This document shows positions 18,159 through 27,314 of a stretch of 64,000 nucleotides of DNA, piece after piece (position 1 is the first letter of the stretch; each line of letters opens with the position of its first letter). Both the position numbers and the translations under genes were made by a program. The stretch covers positions 94,104 to 158,103 of the forward strand of contig NZ_KK211310.1 in NCBI RefSeq assembly GCF_000621585.1, read 5' to 3'. Under the pieces are notes generated by a model. It was not told where the DNA came from, searched no databases, and saw only the letters and a program-made list of their open reading frames with translations. Source of the DNA: [Eubacterium] cellulosolvens LD2006 (GTDB taxonomy: Bacteria; Bacillota; Clostridia; Lachnospirales; Lachnospiraceae).

Positions 18159-19790
18159 TCAGTTGTCCTCCTCATCAAGTGTGTATACTGAGCGCTTTCT
18201 TGCCTCTGTGTCTGCCTCGAGGTACTCATCATAGGTTGTGATCTTGTCGATCAGCTTGCCGTCCGGAGTGATCTCCATGATACGGTTTGCCGTGGTCTGC
18301 ACGAACTGGTGATCATGGCAGGTGAAGATCTCAACGCCCGGGAATTTGATCAGTCCGTTGTTGAGCGCCTGAATGGACTCCATGTCCAGATGGTTGGTCG
18401 GCTGGTCGAGGATCAGGACGTTGGAAGCCTTGATCATCATCATGGAGAGCAGACATCTCACCTTCTCTCCTCCGGAGAGCACGCGAAGTCTCTTCATACC
18501 GTCGTCACCGGCAAAGAGCATTCTTCCGAGGAAGCCGCGGACGTAGGTGGCGTCCTTGATCTCGGAGAACTGAGTCAGCCACTCGGTGATCGTCATATCC
18601 GAATCAAACTCCTCGGTGTAATCCTTCGGGAAAAATGCCTGCGAAGTTGTGATTCCCCATTTGTAATATCCCTCATCCGGCTCTTCCACGCCCGCAATGA
18701 TCTTGAACAGCTCGGAAGCCGCCAGCTCGTTGGAGCCTACAAAAGCTACCTTGTCTTCTCTGCGGAGAGTGAAGGAAATATCGTCGAGAACCTTTACGCC
18801 GTCAACGGTCTTGGAGAGGTTGTGTACCTCCAGAACCTCGTTTCCGATCTCGCGCTCCGGACGGAAGTCGATGTACGGATATTTACGGCTGGAAGGTTTG
18901 ATATCGTCAAGCTCGATTTTCTCGAGCGCTTTTTTACGGGATGTCGCCTGTTTGGACTTGGAAGCGTTCGCCGCAAACTTCGCGATGAACTCCTTGAGCT
19001 CTTTAATCTTCTCTTCTTTCTTCTTGTTTGCCTCTTTGCGCTGCTTCAGAAGAAGGGTGCTGGACTCGAACCAGAAGTCGTAGTTTCCGGCGTAGAGCTG
19101 GATCTTCGCATAGTCGATATCCGCGATGTTCGTACAAACCTTGTTCAGGAAGTAACGGTCATGGGATACGACGATGACCGTGTTCTCAAAGTTGATCAGG
19201 AACTCCTCCAGCCAGTTGATCGCGTCGAGATCCAGATGGTTGGTCGGCTCGTCAAGGAGAAGAATGTCCGGATTTCCGAAGAGTGCTCTCGCGAGAAGGA
19301 CTTTGACCTTCAGCGGGCCCTCAAGGGTTCCCATCTGCGCGTAGTGGAGCTCTGTAGGAATTCCGAGACCGTTGAGGAGCTGCTCCGCGTCTGTCTCAGC
19401 GTCCCAGCCGTTCATCTCGGCGAACTCTGCCTCGAGCTCGCTGGCACGGATTCCGTCTTCCTCCGAAAAATCTTCTTTTGCGTAAAGAGCATCTTTCTCT
19501 TTTGAGATCTCGTACAGTCTGGCGTTACCCTGGATGACCGTATCGAGAACAACCTGCTCATCATATTTGAAGTGATCCTGCTCGAGGAACGAAAGCCTCT
19601 GTCCCTCTGTAATCGTAATATCACCGGTCGTAGGCTCGATTTGTCCGGAGAGAATCTTCAGGAAAGTGGATTTTCCCGCGCCGTTCGCTCCGATGATTCC
19701 GTAACAGTTGCCCTCTGTAAACTTAATGTTTACATTCTCAAAAAGCGCTTTCTTACCTAAACGAAGTGATATATTATTTGCTGCGATCAT
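18159..19790 (-). CDS. ABC-F family ATPase (YbiT-like ribosome-associated)
   Basis: Soluble double-ABC ATPase of 543 aa without membrane segments; ABC-F proteins act on the ribosome. Domain 1 has IGANGAGKSTFLKILSG and LLLDEPTNHLDLDAINWLEEF. The interdomain linker is Lys-rich (about 240-290, EANKKKEEKIKELKEF). Domain 2 has the unusual Walker A FVGSNELAASELFKI, which departs from GxxGxGKS, with signature LSGGEKVRCLLSMMM and LDQPTNHLDMESI. A degenerate second P-loop of this kind is seen in the YbiT branch. It is the first gene of a two-gene unit with the nucleotidyltransferase. Confidence 0.9.
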   Translation of the reverse strand: MIAANNISLRLGKKALFENVNIKFTEGNCYGIIGANGAGKSTFLKILSGQIEPTTGDITITEGQRLSFLEQDHFKYDEQVVLDTVIQGNARLYEISKEKDALYAKEDFSEEDGIRASELEAEFAEMNGWDAETDAEQLLNGLGIPTELHYAQMGTLEGPLKVKVLLARALFGNPDILLLDEPTNHLDLDAINWLEEFLINFENTVIVVSHDRYFLNKVCTNIADIDYAKIQLYAGNYDFWFESSTLLLKQRKEANKKKEEKIKELKEFIAKFAANASKSKQATSRKKALEKIELDDIKPSSRKYPYIDFRPEREIGNEVLEVHNLSKTVDGVKVLDDISFTLRREDKVAFVGSNELAASELFKIIAGVEEPDEGYYKWGITTSQAFFPKDYTEEFDSDMTITEWLTQFSEIKDATYVRGFLGRMLFAGDDGMKRLRVLSGGEKVRCLLSMMMIKASNVLILDQPTNHLDMESIQALNNGLIKFPGVEIFTCHDHQFVQTTANRIMEITPDGKLIDKITTYDEYLEADTEARKRSVYTLDEEDN

Positions 19791-19848
19791 TTTACAAACC
19801 CTTTCTTATGTGCATATTCTGTATCGTTGAACGATTTCTCTTATTCCG

Positions 19849-22074
19849 CTATTCCTTCTTTTTTTTCGGCAGTGTAAAGAACCAGTTCTGCCGGTTAGAT
19901 TTTTCCGCCAGATTGTTGTACTGCAGAAACTCGTAATCCCATTCTTTTTCGAGATGCTTCGTGTCGCCTTTCTTCCAGGTATGATATTCTCCCTTTTCAT
20001 CCACATATCCCAGGTGATTCAGAGCCGGAATTGTCTTCATCATATCTTTCAGATAGTAGTTATAATCGGTCATTTCAAGTCCGGTCTGGTCGAGCATCAG
20101 GGTTCCGAGATAGTTCGCGCTCGTAATAACGTCATCCTGCTCCGGAATATCATAATTCGCCCAGATGAAGAATGGCGTCGAATAATAATGCTGCTGCTGT
20201 TCGATGTTCAGATCCTCAAATTTTGCTCCGGACATATACTCCGCGAATGCCTTCGGTAAGTTCGGATAGTGATCCCCAAACATAACGATCATCGTTGGTT
20301 CACTGTAGTTTTTGAAATACTCGATCAAATACTTCAGCGCATCGTCACTGAGTTTTTCCAGCGAGAGGAAATTATTGACAACACTGTCCTCATAGCCTTT
20401 CACCTTCACCAGATGCGGTATATCATTAACTACATAGCCGCCGTGATCCTGCATCGTAACATTAAAGACGAACAGCGGATCATCACTGTTTTTTTTCTTG
20501 TTTACCAGATCGATAATCTTTTCATAATTGGCCTGGTCACTGATGTGCTTGTGATAGGTCTGGGTATCTGGCTCAAAATCATCCTGTGTATAGAATTTTT
20601 CAAAGTTCAGAAGCTTGTAAGCGGATGTTCGCCTCCAGTTGCTTCCCTTATATGGATGCATGGCGACCGCCTCGTAGCCCTGTGCCTGAAGCGTGGTGAC
20701 CAACGAATACTGGTCATGGGTGAAATAGCTCACATACGGAATCATTCCGGGAATTCTCTTCACGGAGTTTCCGGTAAGAAATTCATACTCCGTCTTGGCC
20801 GTTCCGCCTCCCTTGGTGCAGACCATAATGTGTCCCTTAATCGTATTTTCCTTCATGGAGTCATAATACGGCATGACCGGGATGTTTGTCTGAAAATTGC
20901 CTACGTAACGGCAATCCGCCCAGGACTCGTTCATGATGCAGATAATATTCACCGGTTTCACCTTACCGGCCGCGTTATGCGCCTTTTTCACATCTGCATT
21001 CATCTCTTTGGAGTTCTCCGCGATTTGCTTTGTCTCAGTGACGCTGTAACCATCTGGAGGCGTCAATCTCATATATTTCGCAACGCATAGGAAACCAACG
21101 GAGGTTCCGTATTCATAATAAGTTTCAATCGGCATAAAAAATTCCGTATAAATTCCCAAACGTCCATCCCAGTTCTTTCCCACATACACCGGATAAATCA
21201 AAAACATGAAAATGAGTACGCCCAAGCGCATCATAACTTTTCCAATTTTATTCTTTTTCACAATCACACGATCGGTCATCTGGAGAATTAAAGCGGTTCC
21301 GCACATGGCCACGATTATATCCACAATCATTGCTCTTGTGAGCTGATACTTATAATTTCCGGCCACCGTTGCGGCTGTTGCCACGCTGAAGAAATCAATC
21401 AGCTGTAGAGGCTCACCTCGGAAAAGAAACACAAAATAGAACACGCTCGCGAACAAACTCCAGCTGAGTAATATTACAAGCATCGACCACTTCAGCGAAT
21501 TCAGCAAGAAAAAAACAATAATATGAATCCCAAATATAACGGCAATATTTAACAGCATATAGCCGAATTTCATGTCAGACAACGTCGGATTGTTATTATA
21601 TTCTATGATGAAAAAACACCAGACATCCACAAGAATCATCCATAAAAAATCAAACGGCCTGATACACACTCGGTCTTTCTTGCCCTCTGCATTCAAACGC
21701 TGTCTCGGATGCAAAACGAGCGTCCCAATCAAGATTGAAACTACGATACCAGTATAGAGCGCAATCAGAATCACCCGACGCTTCTCGCTTCCACCACTTG
21801 CCCCACTGAGCATTTTGGGAACCTTTAATGTCAGAAAAATAAGCGCCACCATCCAGTAGATCGTCCAAAATGCCTTATATTTTTTTGAAAATACAAAGCC
21901 TCTGCGGATCTCATCAATTTTTTCCTTTTTCGATCCCGTTATTTTCTTTTTATCCAGATTTTTTTCATCTATACAAGTGTCCAAATTATTATCCCGTAAT
22001 CCGGATACGGCTTCACATATGTCATTCATTTCCATTACAGGTTCATCATCCCTACCCATTATACCTACATACAC
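19849..22074 (-). CDS. LTA synthase-like membrane phosphoglycerol transferase / sulfatase-fold protein, copy A
   Basis: 741 aa. The N-terminal cytoplasmic tail (1-65) is acidic and variable. About seven transmembrane segments follow (70-300), then an extracellular alkaline-phosphatase-superfamily domain. Metal and catalytic residues match the LtaS family: Glu in IMNESWAD (about 383), catalytic Thr in GGTAKTEYEF (about 425), and Asp/His in MFGDHYPNLP. Such enzymes polymerise or attach glycerol-phosphate from phosphatidylglycerol to surface polymers. The GTG start at 22074 is uncertain; in-frame ATGs exist a few codons later. It is followed by its near-identical paralogue upstream at 22121-24340. 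Confidence 0.9.
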   Translation of the reverse strand: MYVGIMGRDDEPVMEMNDICEAVSGLRDNNLDTCIDEKNLDKKKITGSKKEKIDEIRRGFVFSKKYKAFWTIYWMVALIFLTLKVPKMLSGASGGSEKRRVILIALYTGIVVSILIGTLVLHPRQRLNAEGKKDRVCIRPFDFLWMILVDVWCFFIIEYNNNPTLSDMKFGYMLLNIAVIFGIHIIVFFLLNSLKWSMLVILLSWSLFASVFYFVFLFRGEPLQLIDFFSVATAATVAGNYKYQLTRAMIVDIIVAMCGTALILQMTDRVIVKKNKIGKVMMRLGVLIFMFLIYPVYVGKNWDGRLGIYTEFFMPIETYYEYGTSVGFLCVAKYMRLTPPDGYSVTETKQIAENSKEMNADVKKAHNAAGKVKPVNIICIMNESWADCRYVGNFQTNIPVMPYYDSMKENTIKGHIMVCTKGGGTAKTEYEFLTGNSVKRIPGMIPYVSYFTHDQYSLVTTLQAQGYEAVAMHPYKGSNWRRTSAYKLLNFEKFYTQDDFEPDTQTYHKHISDQANYEKIIDLVNKKKNSDDPLFVFNVTMQDHGGYVVNDIPHLVKVKGYEDSVVNNFLSLEKLSDDALKYLIEYFKNYSEPTMIVMFGDHYPNLPKAFAEYMSGAKFEDLNIEQQQHYYSTPFFIWANYDIPEQDDVITSANYLGTLMLDQTGLEMTDYNYYLKDMMKTIPALNHLGYVDEKGEYHTWKKGDTKHLEKEWDYEFLQYNNLAEKSNRQNWFFTLPKKKKE

Positions 22075-22120
22075 CCCAATTCTTCAAAAACGAAACGCCT
22101 AAAATGCCAAACACATTTCT

Positions 22121-24340
22121 TTATTCTTTTATCTTTTTATCCGGCAGCGTAAAGAACCAGTCCTGCCGGTTGAATTTTTCCGCCAGATTGTTGTACTGCA
22201 GACACTCATAATCCCACTCTTTTTCGAGATGCTTCGTGTCGCCCTTCTTCCAGGTATGATACTCCCCGTTTTCGTCCACATACCCCATGTGGTTCAGCGC
22301 AGGGATTGTATTCATCATATCTTTCAGATAGTAGTTGTAATCAGCCATCTCCAGTCCGGTCTGGTCGAGCATCAGGGTGCCGAGGTAGTTCGTACTTGTC
22401 ACCACGTCATCCTGTTCCGGAATATCGTAGTTCGCCCAGATGAAGAACGGCGTCATGTAGTAGTGCTGCTGCTGTTCGATGTTCAGATCCTCATACTTCG
22501 AACCGGAAATATACTCCGTGAACCGATCCGGCATGGTCGGATAGTGATCGCCGAACATGACGATCATCGTCGGCTCGCTGTAGTTCTTAAAGTACTCGAT
22601 CAGATACTTCAGCGCGTCGTCGCTCAGTTTCTCGAGGGAGAGGAAATTGTTGACCACGTTGTTCTCATAGCCGTCCACCGTCACCAGCTGCGGCACATCG
22701 TTGACCGTGTAGCCGCCGTGGTTCTGCATGGTAATGTCAAAAACGAACATCGGGTCATCTTTGTTTTTCTTCTTGTTCACCAGATCGATGATCTTCTCGT
22801 AATTGGCCTGATCACTGATGTGGCCGTGATAGGTCTGTGTATCCTCGTCAAAATCGTCCTGTGTGTAGAACTTCTCGAAATTCAGAAGCTTGTAGGCACT
22901 CGTTCTCTTCCAGTTGCTTCCCTTGTACGGATGCATCGCCACGGCCTCATAGCCCTGTGCCTGCAGCGTCGTGACGAGAGAATACTGATCATGGGTGAAA
23001 TAGCTCACATAGGGAACCATTCCCGGGAATCTCTTCACGGAGTTTCCGGTCAGGAATTCATACTCCGTCTTTGCCGTTCCACCGCCCCTGATGCAGACCA
23101 TCGTGTGTCCCTTGATCGTATTTTCCTTCATCGAGTCAAAATACGGCATCACCGGAATATTGGTCTGGAGATTTCCGACGTAGCGGTAATCCGCCCAGGA
23201 CTCGTTCATAATGCAGATGATATTGACCGGTTCCACCTTTCCGGCCGCGTTGTGCGCCTGCTTCTCCTCTTCATTCGTCTCTTTGGAGTGCTCCGCGATC
23301 TGCTTTGTCTCCGATACACTGTAGCCGTCCGGAGGCGTCAGCCTCATGTATTTCGCGACGCAGAAAAAGCCGACGGTCGTTCCGTACTCATGATAGGTCT
23401 TGATCGGCGCAAAGAGATCCGTCAGGATTCCCGCTCCTCCGTTCCAGTTCACATCCACGTATACCGGATACATCAGAACCATAAAGCAGCACACGCAGAC
23501 TCGCATCAGAAGCTTTCCGAATCTGCTCTTTCGCACGAGCACACGATCCGTCATCTGCAGAATCAGTGCACTTCCGCACATGGCCACGATCACATCCACG
23601 ACGATCGCTCTCGTGAGCTGATACTTATAGTTTCCTGCTACCGTCGCAGCCGTCGCCACGCTGAAAAAATCAATCAGCTGCAGCGGTTCCCCGCGGAACA
23701 GATAGACAAAATAAAACGCGATCGCCAGCGAACTCCAGCCGAGAAGAATGACCAAAAGTGACCACTTCAGCGAGTTAAGCCAGAAGAACACAACGAGGTG
23801 AATGCCGAGAATAAAGGCGACATTCATCAGCATATACCCGAACTTCATCTCGGAAAAATCCGGATTGTTGAGATATTCGATGATGAAGAAACACCAGATA
23901 TCCACAGGCAGCATCCACAGAAAATCCCATGGCATGATCTGCACCCTGTCCTTTTTTCCCCCGGCTGTCATCCGCCGTCCCGGATGCAGGACAAGCGTTC
24001 CGAGCAGAATCGAACCCGCGATCCCGGCATAGAGCGCGATCAGAACCGCGCGCCCCGTCGCAAGCTCCGCTTTCATGCCGCCGACAACAATTTTCGATGT
24101 CGCCGTCAGAAAGACAAGCGCCGCCAGCCAGTAAATCGTCCAGAAGGCCGCATACTTCCCTGTAAATACAAAGCCTCTCCGGATCACCGCGGCCTTTTTC
24201 TTTTTCGGCTCCGTGCTCTCCACTTCGTCCGGATCTTCTTCATCCAGATAATAGTCCGCGTCGCCTTCCTGCGGACCGGCGATCTCCTCTTCTTCAAAAG
24301 CGCCGCCTAATTCTAAAGTCAGTTCCTCATCCTTACTCAT
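22121..24340 (-). CDS. LTA synthase-like membrane phosphoglycerol transferase / sulfatase-fold protein, copy B
   Basis: 739 aa from the ATG at 24340 (MSKDEELTLEL); an ATG at 24370 would add ten residues. Colinear with copy A through the membrane part and especially the catalytic domain, with the same residues (IMNESWADYRY, GGTAKTEYEF, MFGDHYPTMP). The N-terminal tails differ: copy B has a strongly acidic stretch (GGAFEEEEIAGPQEGD). Only 46 bases separate it from copy A, so they form one transcription unit created by tandem duplication. The substrate could be lipoteichoic acid or another phosphoglycerol-decorated glycan. Confidence 0.9.
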   Translation of the reverse strand: MSKDEELTLELGGAFEEEEIAGPQEGDADYYLDEEDPDEVESTEPKKKKAAVIRRGFVFTGKYAAFWTIYWLAALVFLTATSKIVVGGMKAELATGRAVLIALYAGIAGSILLGTLVLHPGRRMTAGGKKDRVQIMPWDFLWMLPVDIWCFFIIEYLNNPDFSEMKFGYMLMNVAFILGIHLVVFFWLNSLKWSLLVILLGWSSLAIAFYFVYLFRGEPLQLIDFFSVATAATVAGNYKYQLTRAIVVDVIVAMCGSALILQMTDRVLVRKSRFGKLLMRVCVCCFMVLMYPVYVDVNWNGGAGILTDLFAPIKTYHEYGTTVGFFCVAKYMRLTPPDGYSVSETKQIAEHSKETNEEEKQAHNAAGKVEPVNIICIMNESWADYRYVGNLQTNIPVMPYFDSMKENTIKGHTMVCIRGGGTAKTEYEFLTGNSVKRFPGMVPYVSYFTHDQYSLVTTLQAQGYEAVAMHPYKGSNWKRTSAYKLLNFEKFYTQDDFDEDTQTYHGHISDQANYEKIIDLVNKKKNKDDPMFVFDITMQNHGGYTVNDVPQLVTVDGYENNVVNNFLSLEKLSDDALKYLIEYFKNYSEPTMIVMFGDHYPTMPDRFTEYISGSKYEDLNIEQQQHYYMTPFFIWANYDIPEQDDVVTSTNYLGTLMLDQTGLEMADYNYYLKDMMNTIPALNHMGYVDENGEYHTWKKGDTKHLEKEWDYECLQYNNLAEKFNRQDWFFTLPDKKIKE

Positions 24341-24541
24341 ATATTCACATACTTCCCGATTTTTAAACATCTGTGTTTATTCCAACTGCAAAACATAGAT
24401 ATTTTACTATTTTTGGAAGAGAATTTCAATTACGAACAAAGTCCGCAAGCGGACTTTATCTCCCCCACCCACTTCCATCTTGAGAGGAGCGCGCACGGAC
24501 GAAAGGCGCACGAGCAGAATCGCCTCAGCAATTTACCCATC

Positions 24542-24605
24542 TGCGCGTTGCGCATCACGCAGAGCGTTGTGTTATGGAAATTTCTGAGGGCTTTCCATAA
24601 CACAA
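24542..24605 (+). repeat. Dispersed palindromic element, copy 2
   Basis: GCGCATCACGCAGAGCGTT leads into a 14-bp perfect inverted repeat TTGTGTTATGGAAA (24567-24580) / TTTCCATAACACAA (24592-24605). It shares the lead-in and arm sequence with 4621-4682 and 61705-61763. Confidence 0.75.
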
Positions 24606-24640
24606 CAAAATCCGCAGGCAAGAAATGCCTGCGGATTTTG
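24606..24640 (-). terminator. Terminator of the DUF1015 gene
   Basis: Perfect 15-bp stem CAAAATCCGCAGGCA / TGCCTGCGGATTTTG with loop AGAAA. On the minus strand the T-tract follows. Confidence 0.85.
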
Positions 24641-24659
24641 AGGAAAATGCTGTGTTTTA

Positions 24660-25901
24660 TTACTTCTCGATCTTATGAATGAACAGGCCGCTTCGAAGTT
24701 TCGGCTCAAACCAGGTGGATTTCGGCGGCATCAGAAGATCCGCGTCCGCAACGGCAAAGAGCTCGTGAATCGATGTCGGAAACATCGCGAAGGCGATGCT
24801 GCAGTCTTTCCCGCAGCGGCGCTCCAGTTCTCCGAGTCCGCGGATTCCGCCGACGAAGTCGATCCTCGGATCTGTCTTCGGGTCACTGATTCCCCAGATC
24901 GGCTCCAGCACGTTGGCCTGCAGATACTGAACATCGAGGCAGCCGATCGGATCGTCTTTCTTCAGCTCCTCTTTGGCTGTGAGCTTGTACCATTTGCCGT
25001 CGAGGAACATACCGACTTCACCCTTGTTCTCCGGCTGATACGGAGATACCGGCGCCTCTTCTACCGTATACACAGAAGCAACTTTGTCCAGCACCTCTGC
25101 CGGCGTCATATTGTTGAGATCTTTGACGACACGGTTGTAATCCATGATCTCCAGCTCATTGTCCGGGAACAGTACCGAGAGGAAATAGTTGAACTCCTCC
25201 TCGCCGGTGTAATCCGGATGAGCCTTTCTGCGCATCTGGGAAACCGATACCGCAGAGGCTGCGCGGTGATGTCCATCGGCAATATAGGTATTCGCAAGAC
25301 CCGCGAAAGCGTCTGTGATCTTCTGCTCATCGTCCGCGTCCGCGATTTTCCATACTCTGTGCTGAACCTCATCCTCAGCGACATAATCCAGAATCGGAGC
25401 CGACGCTTTGACCGCCTCGATCACGGAACGGATCTCCCTGTTATCTCTGTACGCGAGAAAAATCGGACCCGTCTGCGCGCTTGTCACATCGACATGGTTC
25501 GTGCGGTCCGCCTCTTTATCTTTTCTGGTATTCTCATGTTTTTTCACGATTCCGCCCAGGTAATCATCCACCGAAGAACAGGCCACAAGTCCGGTCTGGG
25601 AACGGCCGTTCATGGTGAGCTCCCAGAGATAGTAGCAGGGCTGCTCATCTTCAACGAAGATCCCCTCCTCTGTCCACTGACGGATCATCTCGTCCGCTTT
25701 GCGATAGACCTCCGGTGAATACATATCATAGTCCGGAGCAAACTGAGTCTCGGATCTGTCGATGGCGAGGAAAGAATGCGGATTGGCTTCCACCACTTCT
25801 CTTGCCTCTTCTCTGTTATATACATCATAGGGCAGCGCAGCTACCTCCGGTACCAAATCTCTTCTGGGTTTGAGAGCCTTAAACGGGCGAATCGTAACCA
25901 T
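24660..25901 (-). CDS. DUF1015 family protein
   Basis: 413 aa from the ATG at 25901 (MVTIRPFKAL), the family's usual opening. Characteristic segments are PEVAALPYDVYNREEAREVVEANPHSFL (read in parts), HVDVTSAQTGPIFLAYRD, NTYIADGHHRAASAV, NYFLSVLFPDNELEIMDYNRV and the C-terminal LLMPPKSTWFEPKLRSGLFIHKI. DUF1015 proteins are soluble and widespread in anaerobes. They often lie beside serA/serC, as here, where those genes lie directly upstream. Their chemistry is not established. Own promoter at 25966-25994, with a Spo0A-box-like site in the leader. Confidence 0.92.
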   Translation of the reverse strand: MVTIRPFKALKPRRDLVPEVAALPYDVYNREEAREVVEANPHSFLAIDRSETQFAPDYDMYSPEVYRKADEMIRQWTEEGIFVEDEQPCYYLWELTMNGRSQTGLVACSSVDDYLGGIVKKHENTRKDKEADRTNHVDVTSAQTGPIFLAYRDNREIRSVIEAVKASAPILDYVAEDEVQHRVWKIADADDEQKITDAFAGLANTYIADGHHRAASAVSVSQMRRKAHPDYTGEEEFNYFLSVLFPDNELEIMDYNRVVKDLNNMTPAEVLDKVASVYTVEEAPVSPYQPENKGEVGMFLDGKWYKLTAKEELKKDDPIGCLDVQYLQANVLEPIWGISDPKTDPRIDFVGGIRGLGELERRCGKDCSIAFAMFPTSIHELFAVADADLLMPPKSTWFEPKLRSGLFIHKIEK

Positions 25902-25934
25902 GTATGTTCCTGCCTTTCTCATTTATATTTTGAA

Positions 25935-25947
25935 ATTTTGTCGAATT
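25935..25947 (+). promoter_or_regulatory. Spo0A-box-like site in the DUF1015 gene leader
   Basis: ATTTTGTCGAATT contains TTTGTCGAA, a perfect match to the known Bacillus 0A box TTTGTCRAA. It lies between the probable transcription start (~25959) and the ATG. The same 13-mer recurs at 42077-42089 and 51953-51965. Confidence 0.5.
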
Positions 25948-25965
25948 TCGCGCAATTCTTCTGAA

Positions 25966-25994
25966 ATTATATACTATTTAAGAGGTATTCGCAA
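25966..25994 (-). promoter_or_regulatory. Promoter of the DUF1015 gene
   Basis: Minus strand TTGCGA (25989-25994), 17-base spacer, TATAAT (25966-25971). Confidence 0.65.
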
Positions 25995-26102
25995 GTTTCA
26001 CAGTATATAATTGCCGCGTTTGCCCCGCACACAAACGAAGACGAAGTGCGAGTGCGTATGCTTTGCTCCTTTACGCGGATTGTGCTTATTACATGAGAAA
26101 AA

Positions 26103-26126
26103 GGGACGAAGCGTCAGCTTCGTCCC
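26103..26126 (-). terminator. serA terminator
   Basis: Perfect 10-bp stem GGGACGAAGC / GCTTCGTCCC with a 4-base loop; TTTTT follows on the minus strand. Confidence 0.88.
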
Positions 26127-26150
26127 CTCCCATTTCATACGACAACCTAT

Positions 26151-27314
26151 TTACTTGATGATTCTCGCTCTGAGCACGCCCTCTACGGACTCGATTCTTG
26201 TCATGATCTTGTCGTTGACCGGTGTCTCAAGGTCAATCACGGTGTATGCATAGTCGCCGCGGCTCTTGTTTGCCATGTTGGCGATGTTCATTCCCTCATC
26301 GCTGAGGATGCTACCGAACTGGCGGATCATATCTTTCACGTTCTTGTGGCAGATGGTGATACGTGCCGCATCTGTGCAGACTCCGTTGTCCATGTTCGGA
26401 TAGTTTACGGAGTTCTTGATGTTTCCGTTCTCAAGGAAGTCACGAATCTGCTTTACTGCCATCTCTGCGCAGTTGTCCTCTGCCTCTTCTGTAGAAGCTC
26501 CGAGATGAGGTGTAATGATGACATTCGGAACATTGACAACTGTCGGGTTCGCGAAGTCTGTCATGTACTTCTTTACTTTTCCGGCTTTGAGTGCCTCTAC
26601 AAGAGCGTCCTCATCAACCAGTACGTCCCTTGCGTAGTTCATGAGAACAACGCCGTCTTTCATCATATTGATGGCTTCTTTGCTGATCATGCCCTTTGTG
26701 CTGTCGAGCGCCGGAACATGAACAGTGATGAAGTCACAGTTTTTGTAGATATCGTTTACATCCTGGATGTGATGAATGCTTCTGGAGAGGTTCCATGCAG
26801 CATCTACGGAGATGAACGGATCATAGCCGTATACTTCCATTCCCAGGTGTGTCGCTGCGTTTGCAACCAGCTGGCCAATGGCTCCAAGGCCGATGATACC
26901 CAGCTTCTTTCCTGCGATCTCATTTCCGGCGAATTTGCTCTTTGCCTTCTCGGCGAGCTTTCCGACTTCCGGATCTGACGCATTCTCTTTTACCCACTCT
27001 ACACCGCCGATGATGTCACGGGATGCAAGGAGCATGGATGCGAGAACAAGCTCTTTTACCGCGTTTGCGTTTGCGCCCGGTGTGTTGAATACAACGATAC
27101 CTCTGTCCGCGCACTTCTCGAGCGGAATGTTGTTGACGCCGGCGCCGGCGCGTGCGACTGCGAGGAGCTTGTCCGCAAGCTCCATATCATGCATTTTCGC
27201 GCTTCTTACAAGAATTGCGTCAGCATTCGATACATTGTCGGTCTCTGTGTACTTCTCATCGAATCTGCGAAGACCGATTTTGGAAATATTATTTAAGCAA
27301 TGGTACTGAAACAT
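26151..27314 (-). CDS. serA: D-3-phosphoglycerate dehydrogenase
   Basis: First step of serine synthesis: 3-phosphoglycerate to 3-phosphohydroxypyruvate with NAD+. 387 aa, the short form. NAD-binding GLGAIGQLVANAATHLG lies at about residues 148-164. Catalytic elements are the Arg in LMNYARDVLVDEDAL, the Glu region in TDFANP, and the His in ITPHLGASTEEAED. A C-terminal ACT domain (about 318-387, MANKSRGDYAYTVIDLE) suggests feedback control by serine. The ATG overlaps the serC stop by one base (TAATG), so the two are translationally coupled. Confidence 0.96.
   Translation of the reverse strand: MFQYHCLNNISKIGLRRFDEKYTETDNVSNADAILVRSAKMHDMELADKLLAVARAGAGVNNIPLEKCADRGIVVFNTPGANANAVKELVLASMLLASRDIIGGVEWVKENASDPEVGKLAEKAKSKFAGNEIAGKKLGIIGLGAIGQLVANAATHLGMEVYGYDPFISVDAAWNLSRSIHHIQDVNDIYKNCDFITVHVPALDSTKGMISKEAINMMKDGVVLMNYARDVLVDEDALVEALKAGKVKKYMTDFANPTVVNVPNVIITPHLGASTEEAEDNCAEMAVKQIRDFLENGNIKNSVNYPNMDNGVCTDAARITICHKNVKDMIRQFGSILSDEGMNIANMANKSRGDYAYTVIDLETPVNDKIMTRIESVEGVLRARIIK

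Larger units (their letters stand above)
24341..24659. other. Intergenic region between the LtaS-like pair and the DUF1015 gene
   Basis: No gene seen. It contains a GC-rich stretch (24438-24560), the second copy of the dispersed palindromic element and the terminator of the DUF1015 gene. Confidence 0.6.
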
